A DNA stretch of 28,327 nucleotides from CBFDBF01 sp050295355 (GCA_050295355.1 JBNKPL010000020.1:1-28327), one strand, 5' to 3'. Shown: positions 9,157 through 17,600, numbered from the stretch's first letter. The notes: generated by a model from the letters alone, not told the origin. Translations and numbers: made by a program.

Positions 9157-11166
9157 CTACGGCAGCATGTCGAGGGCGATGGGAAATACGGAGTCCCCAT
9201 CCACCGGCCCGCCGTCGAGGCTGACCCACAGGTCGGTGTGGTCATGCAGGGCGCGGTAGTAGTTGATCTTGGCCTCCAGCTTGTGCAGGAAGCGGATCTG
9301 CTCGGTGGCGGACCAGCTGTGCCAATCCTCCAGCGAGATGTTCATCACCTCGGGGGTGTAGGGCAGGTCGGAGATGTACTCCATCATAAAGCCGAGGTCC
9401 GCCAGGCTGTTGCCCTGTCCGGCCGTGGTGGCGGTGGTGGTTCCCAACTCTTCCGGGTCGCGGGAGATGGTGGCGGCCAGGCTTTTGAGTTCGTTGAGGA
9501 AGTTCTTGGGCGACAGCAGGCCCTCTTCCGCCGTATTGAGCACCTTTTTCAGGATATCGTGCAGGTCGGAGAGCTGGTCGCGGGTGAGCAGCACCCGCAC
9601 GTCCAGGGTGCGGCGCTCGGGATTGCGGAAATCGCGGTCCACCAGCCAGGCGTTAAACACGTTCGGCACCTGGTCGTTGGCGTGCTTCTGCAGATAGCGC
9701 ATACGCAGGGCATAGCCGAGCTTGGCCACCTTTTCCTGCAACTGCTCCAGTTCCGCGTCGCCGCGCACGATGGTGGTGGCCACCGGTTGCGGTTGGGAAG
9801 GGGTGGCGTTGGAGGCGGCGACCTTCACTTGCATGGTGATCTGCCCGGCCAGGGTGTCCAGCGCGCGGCCGAACTTGTCTACGTCCCCGGTGGGTACGCC
9901 GTAGTAAAGGCTGCCGATGCCCGGAAACTGGGAGAGCCGTTTGTACTGCTCCGCCGCGGTTTCATGGTCCGCTTCGCTGTCCGGGGTCAGCAGGTGCAGA
10001 ACGAAGATGGCGACGCCGTTGTCCCACGCCAGCTGCTGCAACCCCTCGGCGCTCATGCCGGTGCTGGAGAGGGGGTCCTTTTCACCGCGCGGCCCCGCGT
10101 CGGTGACTAGTACGATATAGCGCGCATGCTGGCCTTTCCAGTTCATCTCCTCAATGGCCTGCTTGACGCCGGCATAGGCGTCTTCCTGGAAGTCCTGGCT
10201 GGAGACGGTGGCGGCGGAGAGGCCTTCCACATTGTCGATGAAGGTCTGCGGCTCGCTGCCCTGTTCCAGGGTGACGTAGGTACGGGTCAGGTACTCGATT
10301 TCCGGCACCGCTTCCTGATTGTCACGAAACGAGACCAGGCCGAAGCTTACGTTGCCCATCAGTCCGGCGCGCTTCAGGCTGTCGTAGATCTTCATCACCG
10401 CCTTGCGGGTGCGGTCGATGTAGGGGTCCATGGATTTGGTGGAGTCGATGGCGAAGACGATCCCGGCGCTGTACTGATCCCGGCCCGGCAGTTGCGGAGC
10501 GGCTGGGGCCTTGGCCGGTTTGGCTTCGGCTTTGGCTTTGGCGGTGGGCGGCGCGTAGGAGAGCGGCACGCTGGAGACCTGCAGCATCCGGGCCTGCTCG
10601 GAACCCATATAGACATCCTGGTGCTTGTGAATGGGCACCAGATAGAAGTCTTCCTGGATGTCCACATGTCCCTTGGGCTGGATGGCTACCACCGGCGAGC
10701 CGGCGTCCATGGAACCCCGCTCGGCCTGGGCGTAGAGTTGCTGGTAGCGATTCAGATCCCTGGACTCCACCAGCGCCTGCAGATCCTTGCCGTCGCGGAA
10801 CAGCAGGCTGCGGTCCCGGTCCACCGGATCGCGGAAGGCCACCGTGAGGCCCTGGTTCCACTCCAGGGTCTGGCTGGCCGGCACCCAGCCATTGATGGTG
10901 CCGTGGCGATCGGTGCCCACCTGCAGCCACTCCTGCTTGCCGGCCTGTTCGCGTTTGTAGACGTAGTAAGCGGTGAAGGGGGTGGTGGGTTTCCCGGCGT
11001 CGGCCGCCTTGGGGGAGGCGGCGAGCAGGGCGCCCGGAACTGTCAGTACCCTTTGATAGAGGTTCTGTTTTCCCTCCAGCAGCAGGGGGGACTTCTGGAT
11101 GGTTGTCGCCGCGTCTACGCTACCGATAAATAGCGCGAACAGGGATGCAATCACTATTTTTTTCAT
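9157..11166 (-). CDS. Secreted vWA-domain protein resembling the periplasmic half of PpkA
   Basis: A 669-residue protein with a clear Sec signal peptide (MKKIVIASLFALFIGSVDA, cleavage likely after VDA). The start is ATG 11166; a longer in-frame extension to 11541 exists but only overlaps the Sel1 gene in another frame and would bury the signal peptide. Residues about 45-130 form an SH3/GW-like segment (WLQVGTDRHGTINGWVPAS). A vWA domain spans about 235-430, with metal-site motif DSTKS at Asp241 and VLVTDAG further on. The C-terminal 240 residues end with YYRALHDHTDLWV and VFPIALDMLP. From memory this whole layout matches the periplasmic C-terminal part of the Pseudomonas type VI secretion kinase PpkA, but here the kinase and transmembrane parts are absent. 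Likely acts as a periplasmic binding or sensing partner of the ABC transporter downstream. Confidence 0.85.
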   Translation of the reverse strand: MKKIVIASLFALFIGSVDAATTIQKSPLLLEGKQNLYQRVLTVPGALLAASPKAADAGKPTTPFTAYYVYKREQAGKQEWLQVGTDRHGTINGWVPASQTLEWNQGLTVAFRDPVDRDRSLLFRDGKDLQALVESRDLNRYQQLYAQAERGSMDAGSPVVAIQPKGHVDIQEDFYLVPIHKHQDVYMGSEQARMLQVSSVPLSYAPPTAKAKAEAKPAKAPAAPQLPGRDQYSAGIVFAIDSTKSMDPYIDRTRKAVMKIYDSLKRAGLMGNVSFGLVSFRDNQEAVPEIEYLTRTYVTLEQGSEPQTFIDNVEGLSAATVSSQDFQEDAYAGVKQAIEEMNWKGQHARYIVLVTDAGPRGEKDPLSSTGMSAEGLQQLAWDNGVAIFVLHLLTPDSEADHETAAEQYKRLSQFPGIGSLYYGVPTGDVDKFGRALDTLAGQITMQVKVAASNATPSQPQPVATTIVRGDAELEQLQEKVAKLGYALRMRYLQKHANDQVPNVFNAWLVDRDFRNPERRTLDVRVLLTRDQLSDLHDILKKVLNTAEEGLLSPKNFLNELKSLAATISRDPEELGTTTATTAGQGNSLADLGFMMEYISDLPYTPEVMNISLEDWHSWSATEQIRFLHKLEAKINYYRALHDHTDLWVSLDGGPVDGDSVFPIALDMLP

Positions 11167-11194
11167 ATTTTGGCTCTTTGCTCTTTCCACTGCG

Positions 11195-11812
11195 CTATTT
11201 CCACTGCAGCATGAGGCGTCGCGCTTCTTCATCGCCGTTGGCCGCATGCAACTCGACGCGGTTACGTAGTTCCAGGAGGCGGCGTTCGGCTTCACTGACT
11301 CCGGCCTTGGCCGCCGTTTTATACCATTTGTAGGCCTGCACCTGGTCCGGGGCATCAAGGGAGCTGGTTTCCACGCTGAAATAGGCCGGGTCGGCCTGGG
11401 TGCCCAGTTCCAGGGCCGCCTCGCCATGACCCTGGCGGGCGGCGTAAAAGTAGAGCAGGTAGGCGTCGGCACGGCGTCCCTCCCGGCTCTGTTGCTGGGC
11501 CTCTTCAAACGCCGACTGGCCGGGGTTGTCGCCGGATGCATTCAATTGCGAGATAACGGAGCGGGCATACACCCCTTCCTGCTCCATCATGGCGCCGCCG
11601 GTAAATTCCGGCTCGTCCCCTATGGGTTCCAGGGACCGGATCTTGGGCCGGTTCTCCTGCACCGTGTTCTCGGCCTCAGAGGGGTCGTCCGGAACCAGCC
11701 ACATGGCCAGGCCGGTGACAAAGGCGATGGTCAGAATCACGGCCCAGGTGCCGGCGGTACCGCCTAAAAAGGTGCGCCGCCGAAAAATAGTCCGGTTGTC
11801 ATCGAGTTTCAT
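11195..11812 (-). CDS. Membrane-anchored Sel1-like repeat protein
   Basis: A 205-residue protein with a short positively charged cytosolic start (MKLDDNRTIFRRRTF), one transmembrane helix at about residues 18-39 (TWAVILTIAFVTGLAMWLV), then a periplasmic part. Two Sel1-like (TPR-related) helical repeats are visible: DAYLLYFYAARQGHGEAALE near residue 116 and VQAYKWYKTAAKAGVSEAER near 157. Sel1 repeats act as protein-interaction scaffolds. It is the first gene of the minus-strand operon, 28 bases before the vWA gene. Its position just before a PpkA-like vWA protein suggests it supplies the membrane anchor that PpkA normally carries in cis; this is inference. A GGGGA ribosome site sits about 7 bases before the start. 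Confidence 0.82.
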   Translation of the reverse strand: MKLDDNRTIFRRRTFLGGTAGTWAVILTIAFVTGLAMWLVPDDPSEAENTVQENRPKIRSLEPIGDEPEFTGGAMMEQEGVYARSVISQLNASGDNPGQSAFEEAQQQSREGRRADAYLLYFYAARQGHGEAALELGTQADPAYFSVETSSLDAPDQVQAYKWYKTAAKAGVSEAERRLLELRNRVELHAANGDEEARRLMLQWK

Positions 11813-12165
11813 TTGGTGTCCCCGATCCTTATATAGGATGGCCGGTTAAATCCGCTTCCTAGAATCGCCTTTATTATGAGGGAGTTGAGAGAATCTTGGA
11901 AGGCTAAGCTTGCCGCCGGGGCCTGTCAAGCATGGTCGCGCCCAGAATCGGCCCTGGCCGGGATGCAAAAATGCCGCGTGATGAACCCACTTCCCTTGAA
12001 ATCCCTGCGGAATAATAGGAGAGTTGCCAGTCAGGATGCGCGATTTCGTAATACTATCTTCATCAGGCACGGGTGATTGCCGCTAACGGACATCTTATCT
12101 GCGGAGGCCGCGTTTGCGGGCCAGGCGCTGAAACCGTCAGCGAATAACAATTCAGGAACGATTCA
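11813..12165. other. Divergent intergenic region, no convincing gene
   Basis: The 353 bases separate the leftward Sel1/vWA/ABC/PKS operon from the rightward EAL-HDOD gene, so both promoters should lie here. Short open frames occur on both strands (66 and 74 codons), but neither has family-like composition or a good ribosome site. The EAL-HDOD gene has an AGGAA ribosome site at 12154-12158. No riboswitch or repeat was recognised. Confidence 0.6.
11825..11839 (-). promoter_or_regulatory. Possible -10 region / inverted repeat before the minus-strand operon
   Basis: The 15-base inverted repeat ATCCT-TATAT-AGGAT contains TATATA, 17 bases upstream of the Sel1 start. It could be a -10 element giving a very short leader. 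No good -35 box is seen 16-18 bases further upstream, so this is weak. Confidence 0.3.
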
Positions 12166-13368
12166 ATGCAGGACTTTTTTCTGGGTCGCCAACCGATTTT
12201 CAATCGGGACCTGAATATCTTCGCTTACGAACTGCTGTTCCGCCGCTGTAAGACCGATGCCGCGGATGTGCATGATGGCGACCAGGCCACCGCCGATGTG
12301 GTGGTCAGCGCCTTTGTGGATCTCGGGCTCGACCGGGTGGCGGGCGACGCCTTCGCTTTCATCAACTGCACCCCCGCCTTCATGGTCAGTGATGAACATC
12401 TTCCCTTTCCCCAGGGACGGGTGGTCTTCGAGGTGCTGGAGAACGTGGAGCCAACGGCAGAGACCCTGGCGGGGCTTCGCAGCCTGGTGGACCGGGGGTA
12501 CCGCATCGCCATCGACGACTACGCCTTCTGCGGCCGGCGTGATTTGCTGCTTGATCTGGCCCATATCGTCAAGGTGGATATACCCAGGGTTAAACGCGAA
12601 GACCTGGTGGAAAAGGTGTTGGATTTACAAGCTCGCGGGCTCAAGGTGTTGGCGGAGAAGGTGGAGACGCCGGAGGAATTCGACTTTTGCCGCAGCGCCG
12701 GATTCGACTATTTCCAGGGCTATTTCCTCAGCCGTCCGAAGGTTATCAAGGGGCGGCGGCTCGCTACCAACCGCCTGGGAGTGCTGCAGCTGCTTGCCAA
12801 ACTTCAGGATCCCGAGGTGAGCGTGGAAGAGGTGACCCATATCCTGAGCGAGGACGTGACGCTCAGTTACCGCATCCTGCGTCTGGTTAACTCCGCCTTC
12901 TTCGGCCTGCCGCGCAAGGTGGAATCTATTCACCAGGCGGTGGTGTATCTGGGACTGAGCGTGATTAAGAACTGGTCGGCCCTGCTGATCGCCTCCGGGG
13001 TGGAGGACAAGCCGCGGGAGTTGATGAAGACCGCCACGATTCGGGCGCAGATGTGCCGCAACATCGCCATCCAGGTTGGGGATCAGAATCCGGATCTCTT
13101 TTTTACGGTCGGCCTCTTCTCCGCGCTTGATGCGCTGATGGACCTGCCGCTGGAGGAGGTGCTGGAACGGCTGCCCCTGAGTGACAGCGTTATGGGTGCG
13201 CTGCTGCGGCGGGAGGGCCTCGCTGGGCGGGCGCTCACCTGGACCCTGGCCTACGAGGGCTGGCGCTGGAGTGATATCGCCCGCCAGGAGATAGACCCGC
13301 AAATCCTCTCCGACGCCTACCTGGAAGCCCTGGCCTGGGCGGACCAGACAGTGGCCACCCTGGAATAG
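12166..13368 (+). CDS. EAL-HDOD signalling protein (YuxH/CdgJ type) with divergent EAL
   Basis: A 400-residue cytosolic protein. Residues 1-195 are a divergent EAL domain and about 200-400 an HDOD domain (LAKLQDPEVSVEEVTHILSE, LRLVNSAFFGLP, AVVYLGL). Canonical EAL residues partly survive: Glu22 in YELLFR, INCTP, VFEVLE, Lys in VKVDIP, AEKVET, and FQGYFLSRP. The DDFGTG loop is replaced by DDYAFC (Asp117-Asp118), as in the YuxH family, whose members are generally thought poor or inactive as c-di-GMP phosphodiesterases. HDOD domains are scaffold versions of the HD fold without the metal-binding pair. Likely an adaptor linking c-di-GMP or motility signalling to other proteins. It stands alone, 514 bases before the chemosensory operon, and reads in the same direction. 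Confidence 0.92.
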   Translation: MQDFFLGRQPIFNRDLNIFAYELLFRRCKTDAADVHDGDQATADVVVSAFVDLGLDRVAGDAFAFINCTPAFMVSDEHLPFPQGRVVFEVLENVEPTAETLAGLRSLVDRGYRIAIDDYAFCGRRDLLLDLAHIVKVDIPRVKREDLVEKVLDLQARGLKVLAEKVETPEEFDFCRSAGFDYFQGYFLSRPKVIKGRRLATNRLGVLQLLAKLQDPEVSVEEVTHILSEDVTLSYRILRLVNSAFFGLPRKVESIHQAVVYLGLSVIKNWSALLIASGVEDKPRELMKTATIRAQMCRNIAIQVGDQNPDLFFTVGLFSALDALMDLPLEEVLERLPLSDSVMGALLRREGLAGRALTWTLAYEGWRWSDIARQEIDPQILSDAYLEALAWADQTVATLE

Positions 13369-13882
13369 GTATTACCCACCGCCGGCAAAGCCCAGGCCCC
13401 GGGCTTCCTGCCGTGCGCCACCGTTTGCGTCTCTGCCGTCGCGTCTGTTGCGGCGTCCATAGAAAATAAATTCCTAGACTTTAAGTCACCGTCCCTAGCC
13501 AACTGCGGGATGGAGTCTATGCTTAATAGTGCGCTTGGGAATTCTCATGCATTCCCAGGGCGGTTGGATGCCCCGCCATTTTCAAGGGTGGTCGGCCACC
13601 AAGGATGGAGGAGATGACAATAATCACACTATTTGCTTTTCATTCTCTGCATGGCACAGCAGGGGGTTGTTCTGGGCTTCCTTAGGTAGTCCCGCCAAAG
13701 AACACACGGATGAGCCTCGTGCGCTAGCCAAGAACCCGCGTAACGGAACTATGCCGCATACCCCAGGCTATTCCGCCATACCCGGCATTGCACCTTTACG
13801 CAAACTGCATGCGGAGGGCGGGTTTATGCCAGCGGGAGAAGGCTGCGCTGAAATGAGGAACAGATGACGAAGGGATTCAGTT
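13369..13882. other. 514-base gap before the chemosensory operon
   Basis: It should hold the operon promoter. A 6-bp stem AAGCCC/GGGCTT at 13388-13406 lies just after the EAL-HDOD stop, with no T-tract. A GTG-started frame of 112 codons (13529-13867) covers most of the gap but its translation resembles no family I know. A 23-residue frame starting ATG 13614 sits directly after GGAGGAG, which is too close for normal initiation. No CheR N-terminal helices are encoded in any frame I read. I could not place a convincing sigma-70, sigma-28 or sigma-54 promoter. Confidence 0.5.
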
Positions 13883-15091
13883 ATGGAAGCGAAGGTATGT
13901 AAAAGAATACGGGTCTCCGACGATGGCATGGTGGGGCGCCGTCCGTCTGCCGGAGATTGCGCGCAGTCGTCCGCTTTCCAGAATCAGCGGGCACATGACA
14001 CCAACAGCGAAACCTACTTCTTCCGTGACCACGGTCAATTCGACTTGCTGCGTTTGCGCCTGTTGCCGGAGCTGATTGAACAACACCGCGGTACGAAAAC
14101 CCTGCGCCTGTGGAGCGCCGGATGCTCCAGTGGTGAGGAGGCGTATTCCCTCGCCATGTTGGTGGATATGGTGCTGCCGGATCGCGGCGAGTGGAACATC
14201 CAGATTTTCGGCACTGATATCAACGAGCGTGCGCTGGAGAAAGCGCGACGGGGAAGCTATGAGCAATGGTCTTTTCGCATGGTGCCGCCGACGGTGCAAC
14301 ACCGCTACTTCAGGCGCAACAAAGATCAATGGCTTCTGGACGAGCGCATCCGTGACATGGTCCTTTTCCAGACCGGCGACCTAATTGCCGATGCATTCCC
14401 GAGTGAGAAATTCCGGGACATGGACCTGATCCTGTGCCGCAACGTATTTATCTATTTTACCGCTGCGGAAGTGGTCGCCGCGGCAGAAAAACTGGCGGCT
14501 GCGCTAAGTGAAGGCGGCTATTTTATGACCGCGCACACCGAGCTTGTCAGTCATGACATAAAGAGTCTGCAAAACAAGCTGTTTGCCGAAGGCGTGGTGT
14601 ATCAACGGGCCGCTTCCGGACCGGCGGCCGCAATTCCCCAACCCGTCCCTGTCGCATTGTCCCCTGTTATGGAGAGGCGCACGCCCTGCATGACGCCGTC
14701 CATCGCCACGCCAGGCGTAGAAGATCTGCTTGCCGCGGCGCACGAATTGGCGGACCGGGGTGAATATGAGCAGGCCGTGCAGGTTTGCCACCAGGTGCTG
14801 GCTATCACACCGCTGGCAACGGAACCCTATTTCCTGTTGGCGCAGATGGCCCAGCTCATGGGGGATTTCGAGCAGGCGCGGTATCTGCTGGACAAGACGC
14901 TCTATCTTGATCAGCGCAGTGTCGCCGCCATTCTGGAACTGGCGGCGTTATACGAGCGAGCCGAAGAGCTGACGCGGGCGCAGGCCTTGCGCTGCGCTGC
15001 GCTGGAGATTGTTCGCGAGTTACCCGGCGATACGGTAATTGAGCCATATGAAACGACCGCGGCCGAGATGCTGCATTGGCTTGCGCAATGA
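13883..15091 (+). CDS. cheR: CheR-type protein-glutamate methyltransferase with C-terminal TPRs, N-terminal domain missing
   Basis: A 402-residue WspC-like protein expected to transfer methyl groups from SAM to glutamates of the neighbouring MCP. The methyltransferase core starts at about residue 38 with SETYFFRD (the usual NETxFFRD). SAM motif I is LWSAGCSSGEEAYSLAM near 75-92, then FGTDINERAL and LILCRNVFIYF. Residues about 275-385 form TPR helices (ADRGEYEQAVQVCHQVL, MGDFEQARYLLDKTL). The helical CheR N-terminal domain, normally about 80 residues, is replaced by a 37-residue leader; an in-frame stop at 13865 excludes an upstream extension. An AAGGG ribosome site precedes ATG 13883. It is first in the chemosensory operon, 12 bases before the CheW gene. 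Confidence 0.92.
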   Translation: MEAKVCKRIRVSDDGMVGRRPSAGDCAQSSAFQNQRAHDTNSETYFFRDHGQFDLLRLRLLPELIEQHRGTKTLRLWSAGCSSGEEAYSLAMLVDMVLPDRGEWNIQIFGTDINERALEKARRGSYEQWSFRMVPPTVQHRYFRRNKDQWLLDERIRDMVLFQTGDLIADAFPSEKFRDMDLILCRNVFIYFTAAEVVAAAEKLAAALSEGGYFMTAHTELVSHDIKSLQNKLFAEGVVYQRAASGPAAAIPQPVPVALSPVMERRTPCMTPSIATPGVEDLLAAAHELADRGEYEQAVQVCHQVLAITPLATEPYFLLAQMAQLMGDFEQARYLLDKTLYLDQRSVAAILELAALYERAEELTRAQALRCAALEIVRELPGDTVIEPYETTAAEMLHWLAQ

Positions 15092-15103
15092 GAGAGCGAT
15101 GAT

Positions 15104-16111
15104 ATGGCTTTGCGCTCCTTGCTGATTTTCGACCACGACGGTGCCCGCTTCGGCGTGGACGCGGCCTTGGTGCGCGAATCTGTGTGGTTGCCAGAGTTGA
15201 CCCCGGTGGAGGAGGCGCCACCCTGGATCGTCGGCCTGTTCAGCCTGCGGGGGCGGATTATCCCGGTTGCTGATCTCCATCTGCGTTTCGAGCATCCGGC
15301 GCGGCGCTACAGCGTTGACGATCATGTGGTGGTGCTGGAAGCCGATCGCATGCCGCTGGGCCTGATCGTCAGCGAGGTGCTCGACGTGATCGATCTGCCC
15401 GTTGCCGCCATCCAGCCGCCGCCCCAGTTTGATGCGCAGGATCTCAGCGCGACGCATCTGGTGACCGGTGAGGTTCGCGTGGACGATGAACTCGTGACTC
15501 TGCTTGACGTACCAGGTCTGGCGCGCCTGCCCGAAGGGGCGGAGTTTGTTCAAGCCGCGGAACAGATTGCGCCGGCAAGCTATTTCTCTCCGCAAGCCTC
15601 TGGAGAAGAGCGCGCGCTGTTCCGTACCCGGGCGAAAGCGCTCCGGGAAAACGCCGCCGAGGTGGAAGGGGCGCGTAGGGGATTGGCGGTGGTGGAGCTG
15701 GCTGGCGAGTACTTCGGAGTTGAGCTAACGGATGTGCTGGAGTTTTGCACGATCACCGAATTGTGTCCCATCCCCTGTTGCCCGCCGCACATTCTGGGGG
15801 CCATGAATCTGCGCGGTGATTTGCTGACCCTGATTGATCCGTGCTCCGCCCTTAATTTGTCCTCCGGCCGCAGGGGAGACAAGGCCGTGGTCACCCTTCT
15901 CAAAGAACAATCGGTGGCGATCGCCGTAGATCAGGTCCACGACGTCATATACCTGCGCGAAGAGGAGTTGCAGACGCCGCCTGCAGTGTTGCTCGAGCAA
16001 TGCGGTTCCTCCATCGCGGCAACCGCACCCTACGCCGGCGGAATGATGACGCTGCTGGACCTGCCTGCGCTGCTGGCGCGGGAAGAGTGGATTGTTAATG
16101 AAAACGTGTGA
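15104..16111 (+). CDS. cheW: Tandem CheW coupling protein (two CheW domains fused)
   Basis: A 335-residue protein made of two CheW folds. The first spans about residues 2-145 (SLLIFDHDGARFGVDAALV, GLFSLRGRIIPVADL). The second spans about 185-330 (LAVVELAGEYFGVELTDVLE, ILGAMNLRGDLLTLIDP). A linker of about 40 residues rich in Glu and Arg joins them. CheW bridges the MCP signalling tip and the P5 domain of CheA. A fused pair could cross-link arrays or replace the two separate CheW proteins (WspB and WspD) of the Wsp system. Both halves keep the core glycines and the NLRG/SLRG turn. It ends 15 bases before the MCP start. Confidence 0.95.
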   Translation: MALRSLLIFDHDGARFGVDAALVRESVWLPELTPVEEAPPWIVGLFSLRGRIIPVADLHLRFEHPARRYSVDDHVVVLEADRMPLGLIVSEVLDVIDLPVAAIQPPPQFDAQDLSATHLVTGEVRVDDELVTLLDVPGLARLPEGAEFVQAAEQIAPASYFSPQASGEERALFRTRAKALRENAAEVEGARRGLAVVELAGEYFGVELTDVLEFCTITELCPIPCCPPHILGAMNLRGDLLTLIDPCSALNLSSGRRGDKAVVTLLKEQSVAIAVDQVHDVIYLREEELQTPPAVLLEQCGSSIAATAPYAGGMMTLLDLPALLAREEWIVNENV

Positions 16112-16126
16112 TGGAAGGAGAGCGCT

Positions 16127-17578
16127 ATGTTCGAAAATATGAGATTACGCCAGCGTGTCCTGCTGGGTTATCTGGCTCCCCTTTTGCTGCTGATGGGCGT
16201 CATGGGCCTGGTATTCGTCAGTTTGCAGAAGGCCGCGCAGGAAGCGGAGGCAATGGAGGTGAAGCAGCAAATCATGGACCAGGCCAACGACTTCGCCTAC
16301 AGCTTGTCAAAAATGCAGCGCGCGGCGCGCGGTTATCTGCTGGTCAAGAATCCGACATCACGCCAGACTTTTTTTAGCAACCAACAGGATTTTCAGGAAG
16401 CGGGTAAAGAACTCAATCGCCTGGTGAAAGACCCGCAACAGCGGGAGCATATGCGCAACCTGTTGTCGCTGGGCGCTGACCTGAGCAAGTGGGACGAGGA
16501 GCTCATTGCCCTGGTCGATGCGGACAAGCTGCCGGAAGCCAGAGCCCGCTACGGTACCGGGGCCGTTGTTAACATCGCAACAGATTTGGACGCGGAATTG
16601 GGCCGCCTCAGGCAAAGGCAAATTGAAATCGTACAGCAGCACCGTGAAAGCTACGATGCGGCCATGGGCACGGTCGCCGATTCGATTGTCTACGGTATGT
16701 TAAGCGCCATTGGTCTGGCGGTCGCCATCGCCGTTTGGCTGGCCGCGGCGGTAAGCCGCAAGATCACCGCCAATGCCACCCAGCTCTCTTCCGCCGCCAA
16801 TGAAATCGCCGCGACCATCGACCAGCACGAGCGCACCGCCAGCCAACAGGCGGCTGCGGCCAACGAAACCTCCGCCACCATTGAGCAGCTGTCGGTCTCT
16901 GCACGCAAATCAGCCGAACAGGCGGAGAAAGCCGCTGCGGTGGCAGAGAAAGCGGGCGAGGCTACAACTCAGGGTGACGAGACCACTCGGCAGGCGGTGG
17001 AGGCGATGGGCGGCCTCAAGGACAAGATAAGCTCCATGGCCGAGCATATTCTGCATCTTGGCGAACAGTCCGGACAGATCGGAAGCATCGCTACCGTACT
17101 CAAGGATCTGGCCGGACAGATCAATATGCTGGCATTGAATGCCGCTGTGGAAGCCGCCCGCGCCGGCGAGCACGGCAAAGGTTTTGCTGTGGTAGCGGGT
17201 GAAATTCGCAAGCTGGCGGACGAAAGCAAGAAGTCGGCGGAGCAAACGGCGGTGCTGGTAACCGATATCCAGAAAGCCACTAACTCCTCCATCATGATGA
17301 CGGAAGAGGGCAACCATACGGTTTCCGAGGTCACCAAACTGGTACAGATGGTCGCGCAACTGTTCAGCAACCTGGCAAGTCTGGCCACTAGCGCCAACGA
17401 AAATGCCCGCCAGGTGATGCTCAATATCCAGCAGCAATCCGCCGCTTTCAATCAGGTGGTCGAAGCAACCGGCAGTATCGCCGTGGGCGCCAAGGACACC
17501 GCTGCCGGCATCAGCCAGACCAAGATTGGCGTACAGAGCCTGAATCAAGCGGCGGAAAGTCTCAAGGCGATCGCATGA
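16127..17578 (+). CDS. Methyl-accepting chemotaxis protein (WspA-like), no clear HAMP
   Basis: A 483-residue inner-membrane receptor. TM1 is at about residues 11-32 (LLGYLAPLLLLMGVMGLVF) and TM2 at about 187-209 (YGMLSAIGLAVAIAVWLAA). The roughly 150-residue helical periplasmic part between them looks like a CHASE3-type four-helix sensor (QRAARGYLLVKNP). The signalling tip is GQINMLALNAAVEAARAGEH followed by GKGFAVVAGEIRKLADES near 330-370. Glu/Gln-Ala-rich helices flank the tip and offer methylation sites. TM2 runs almost directly into these helices; I do not see a HAMP domain. No C-terminal CheR-tethering pentapeptide is present (ends ESLKAIA). A strong AAGGAG ribosome site precedes the start. 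It is the only receptor in the operon, so it probably defines the stimulus. Confidence 0.95.
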   Translation: MFENMRLRQRVLLGYLAPLLLLMGVMGLVFVSLQKAAQEAEAMEVKQQIMDQANDFAYSLSKMQRAARGYLLVKNPTSRQTFFSNQQDFQEAGKELNRLVKDPQQREHMRNLLSLGADLSKWDEELIALVDADKLPEARARYGTGAVVNIATDLDAELGRLRQRQIEIVQQHRESYDAAMGTVADSIVYGMLSAIGLAVAIAVWLAAAVSRKITANATQLSSAANEIAATIDQHERTASQQAAAANETSATIEQLSVSARKSAEQAEKAAAVAEKAGEATTQGDETTRQAVEAMGGLKDKISSMAEHILHLGEQSGQIGSIATVLKDLAGQINMLALNAAVEAARAGEHGKGFAVVAGEIRKLADESKKSAEQTAVLVTDIQKATNSSIMMTEEGNHTVSEVTKLVQMVAQLFSNLASLATSANENARQVMLNIQQQSAAFNQVVEATGSIAVGAKDTAAGISQTKIGVQSLNQAAESLKAIA

Positions 17579-17600
17579 GCGGAGCGGCGGGAGACGCGCC

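Noticed and set aside
8076..10110. Two long plus-strand frames (382 and 328 codons) across the ABC and vWA genes
   Set aside because: Antisense to intact Walker A/B and vWA motifs, low-complexity His/Gly/Val composition, no recognisable domain.
9157..11541. Longer, 794-residue version of the vWA protein
   Set aside because: The extra 125 residues only overlap the Sel1 gene in another frame and would place a textbook signal peptide in the middle of the protein.
11846..12076. Short frames on both strands in the divergent gap (66 and 74 codons)
   Set aside because: They overlap each other, lack ribosome sites and family-like sequence.
13640..13675. Possible sigma-54 promoter (TGGCAC followed by GTTGTT) before cheR
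   Set aside because: The spacing between the -24 and -12 elements is about four bases too long for sigma-54.
13529..13867. 112-codon GTG-started frame before cheR, as a possible lost CheR N-terminus
   Set aside because: The translation has none of the CheR N-terminal helix pattern and is in another frame with a stop before cheR.
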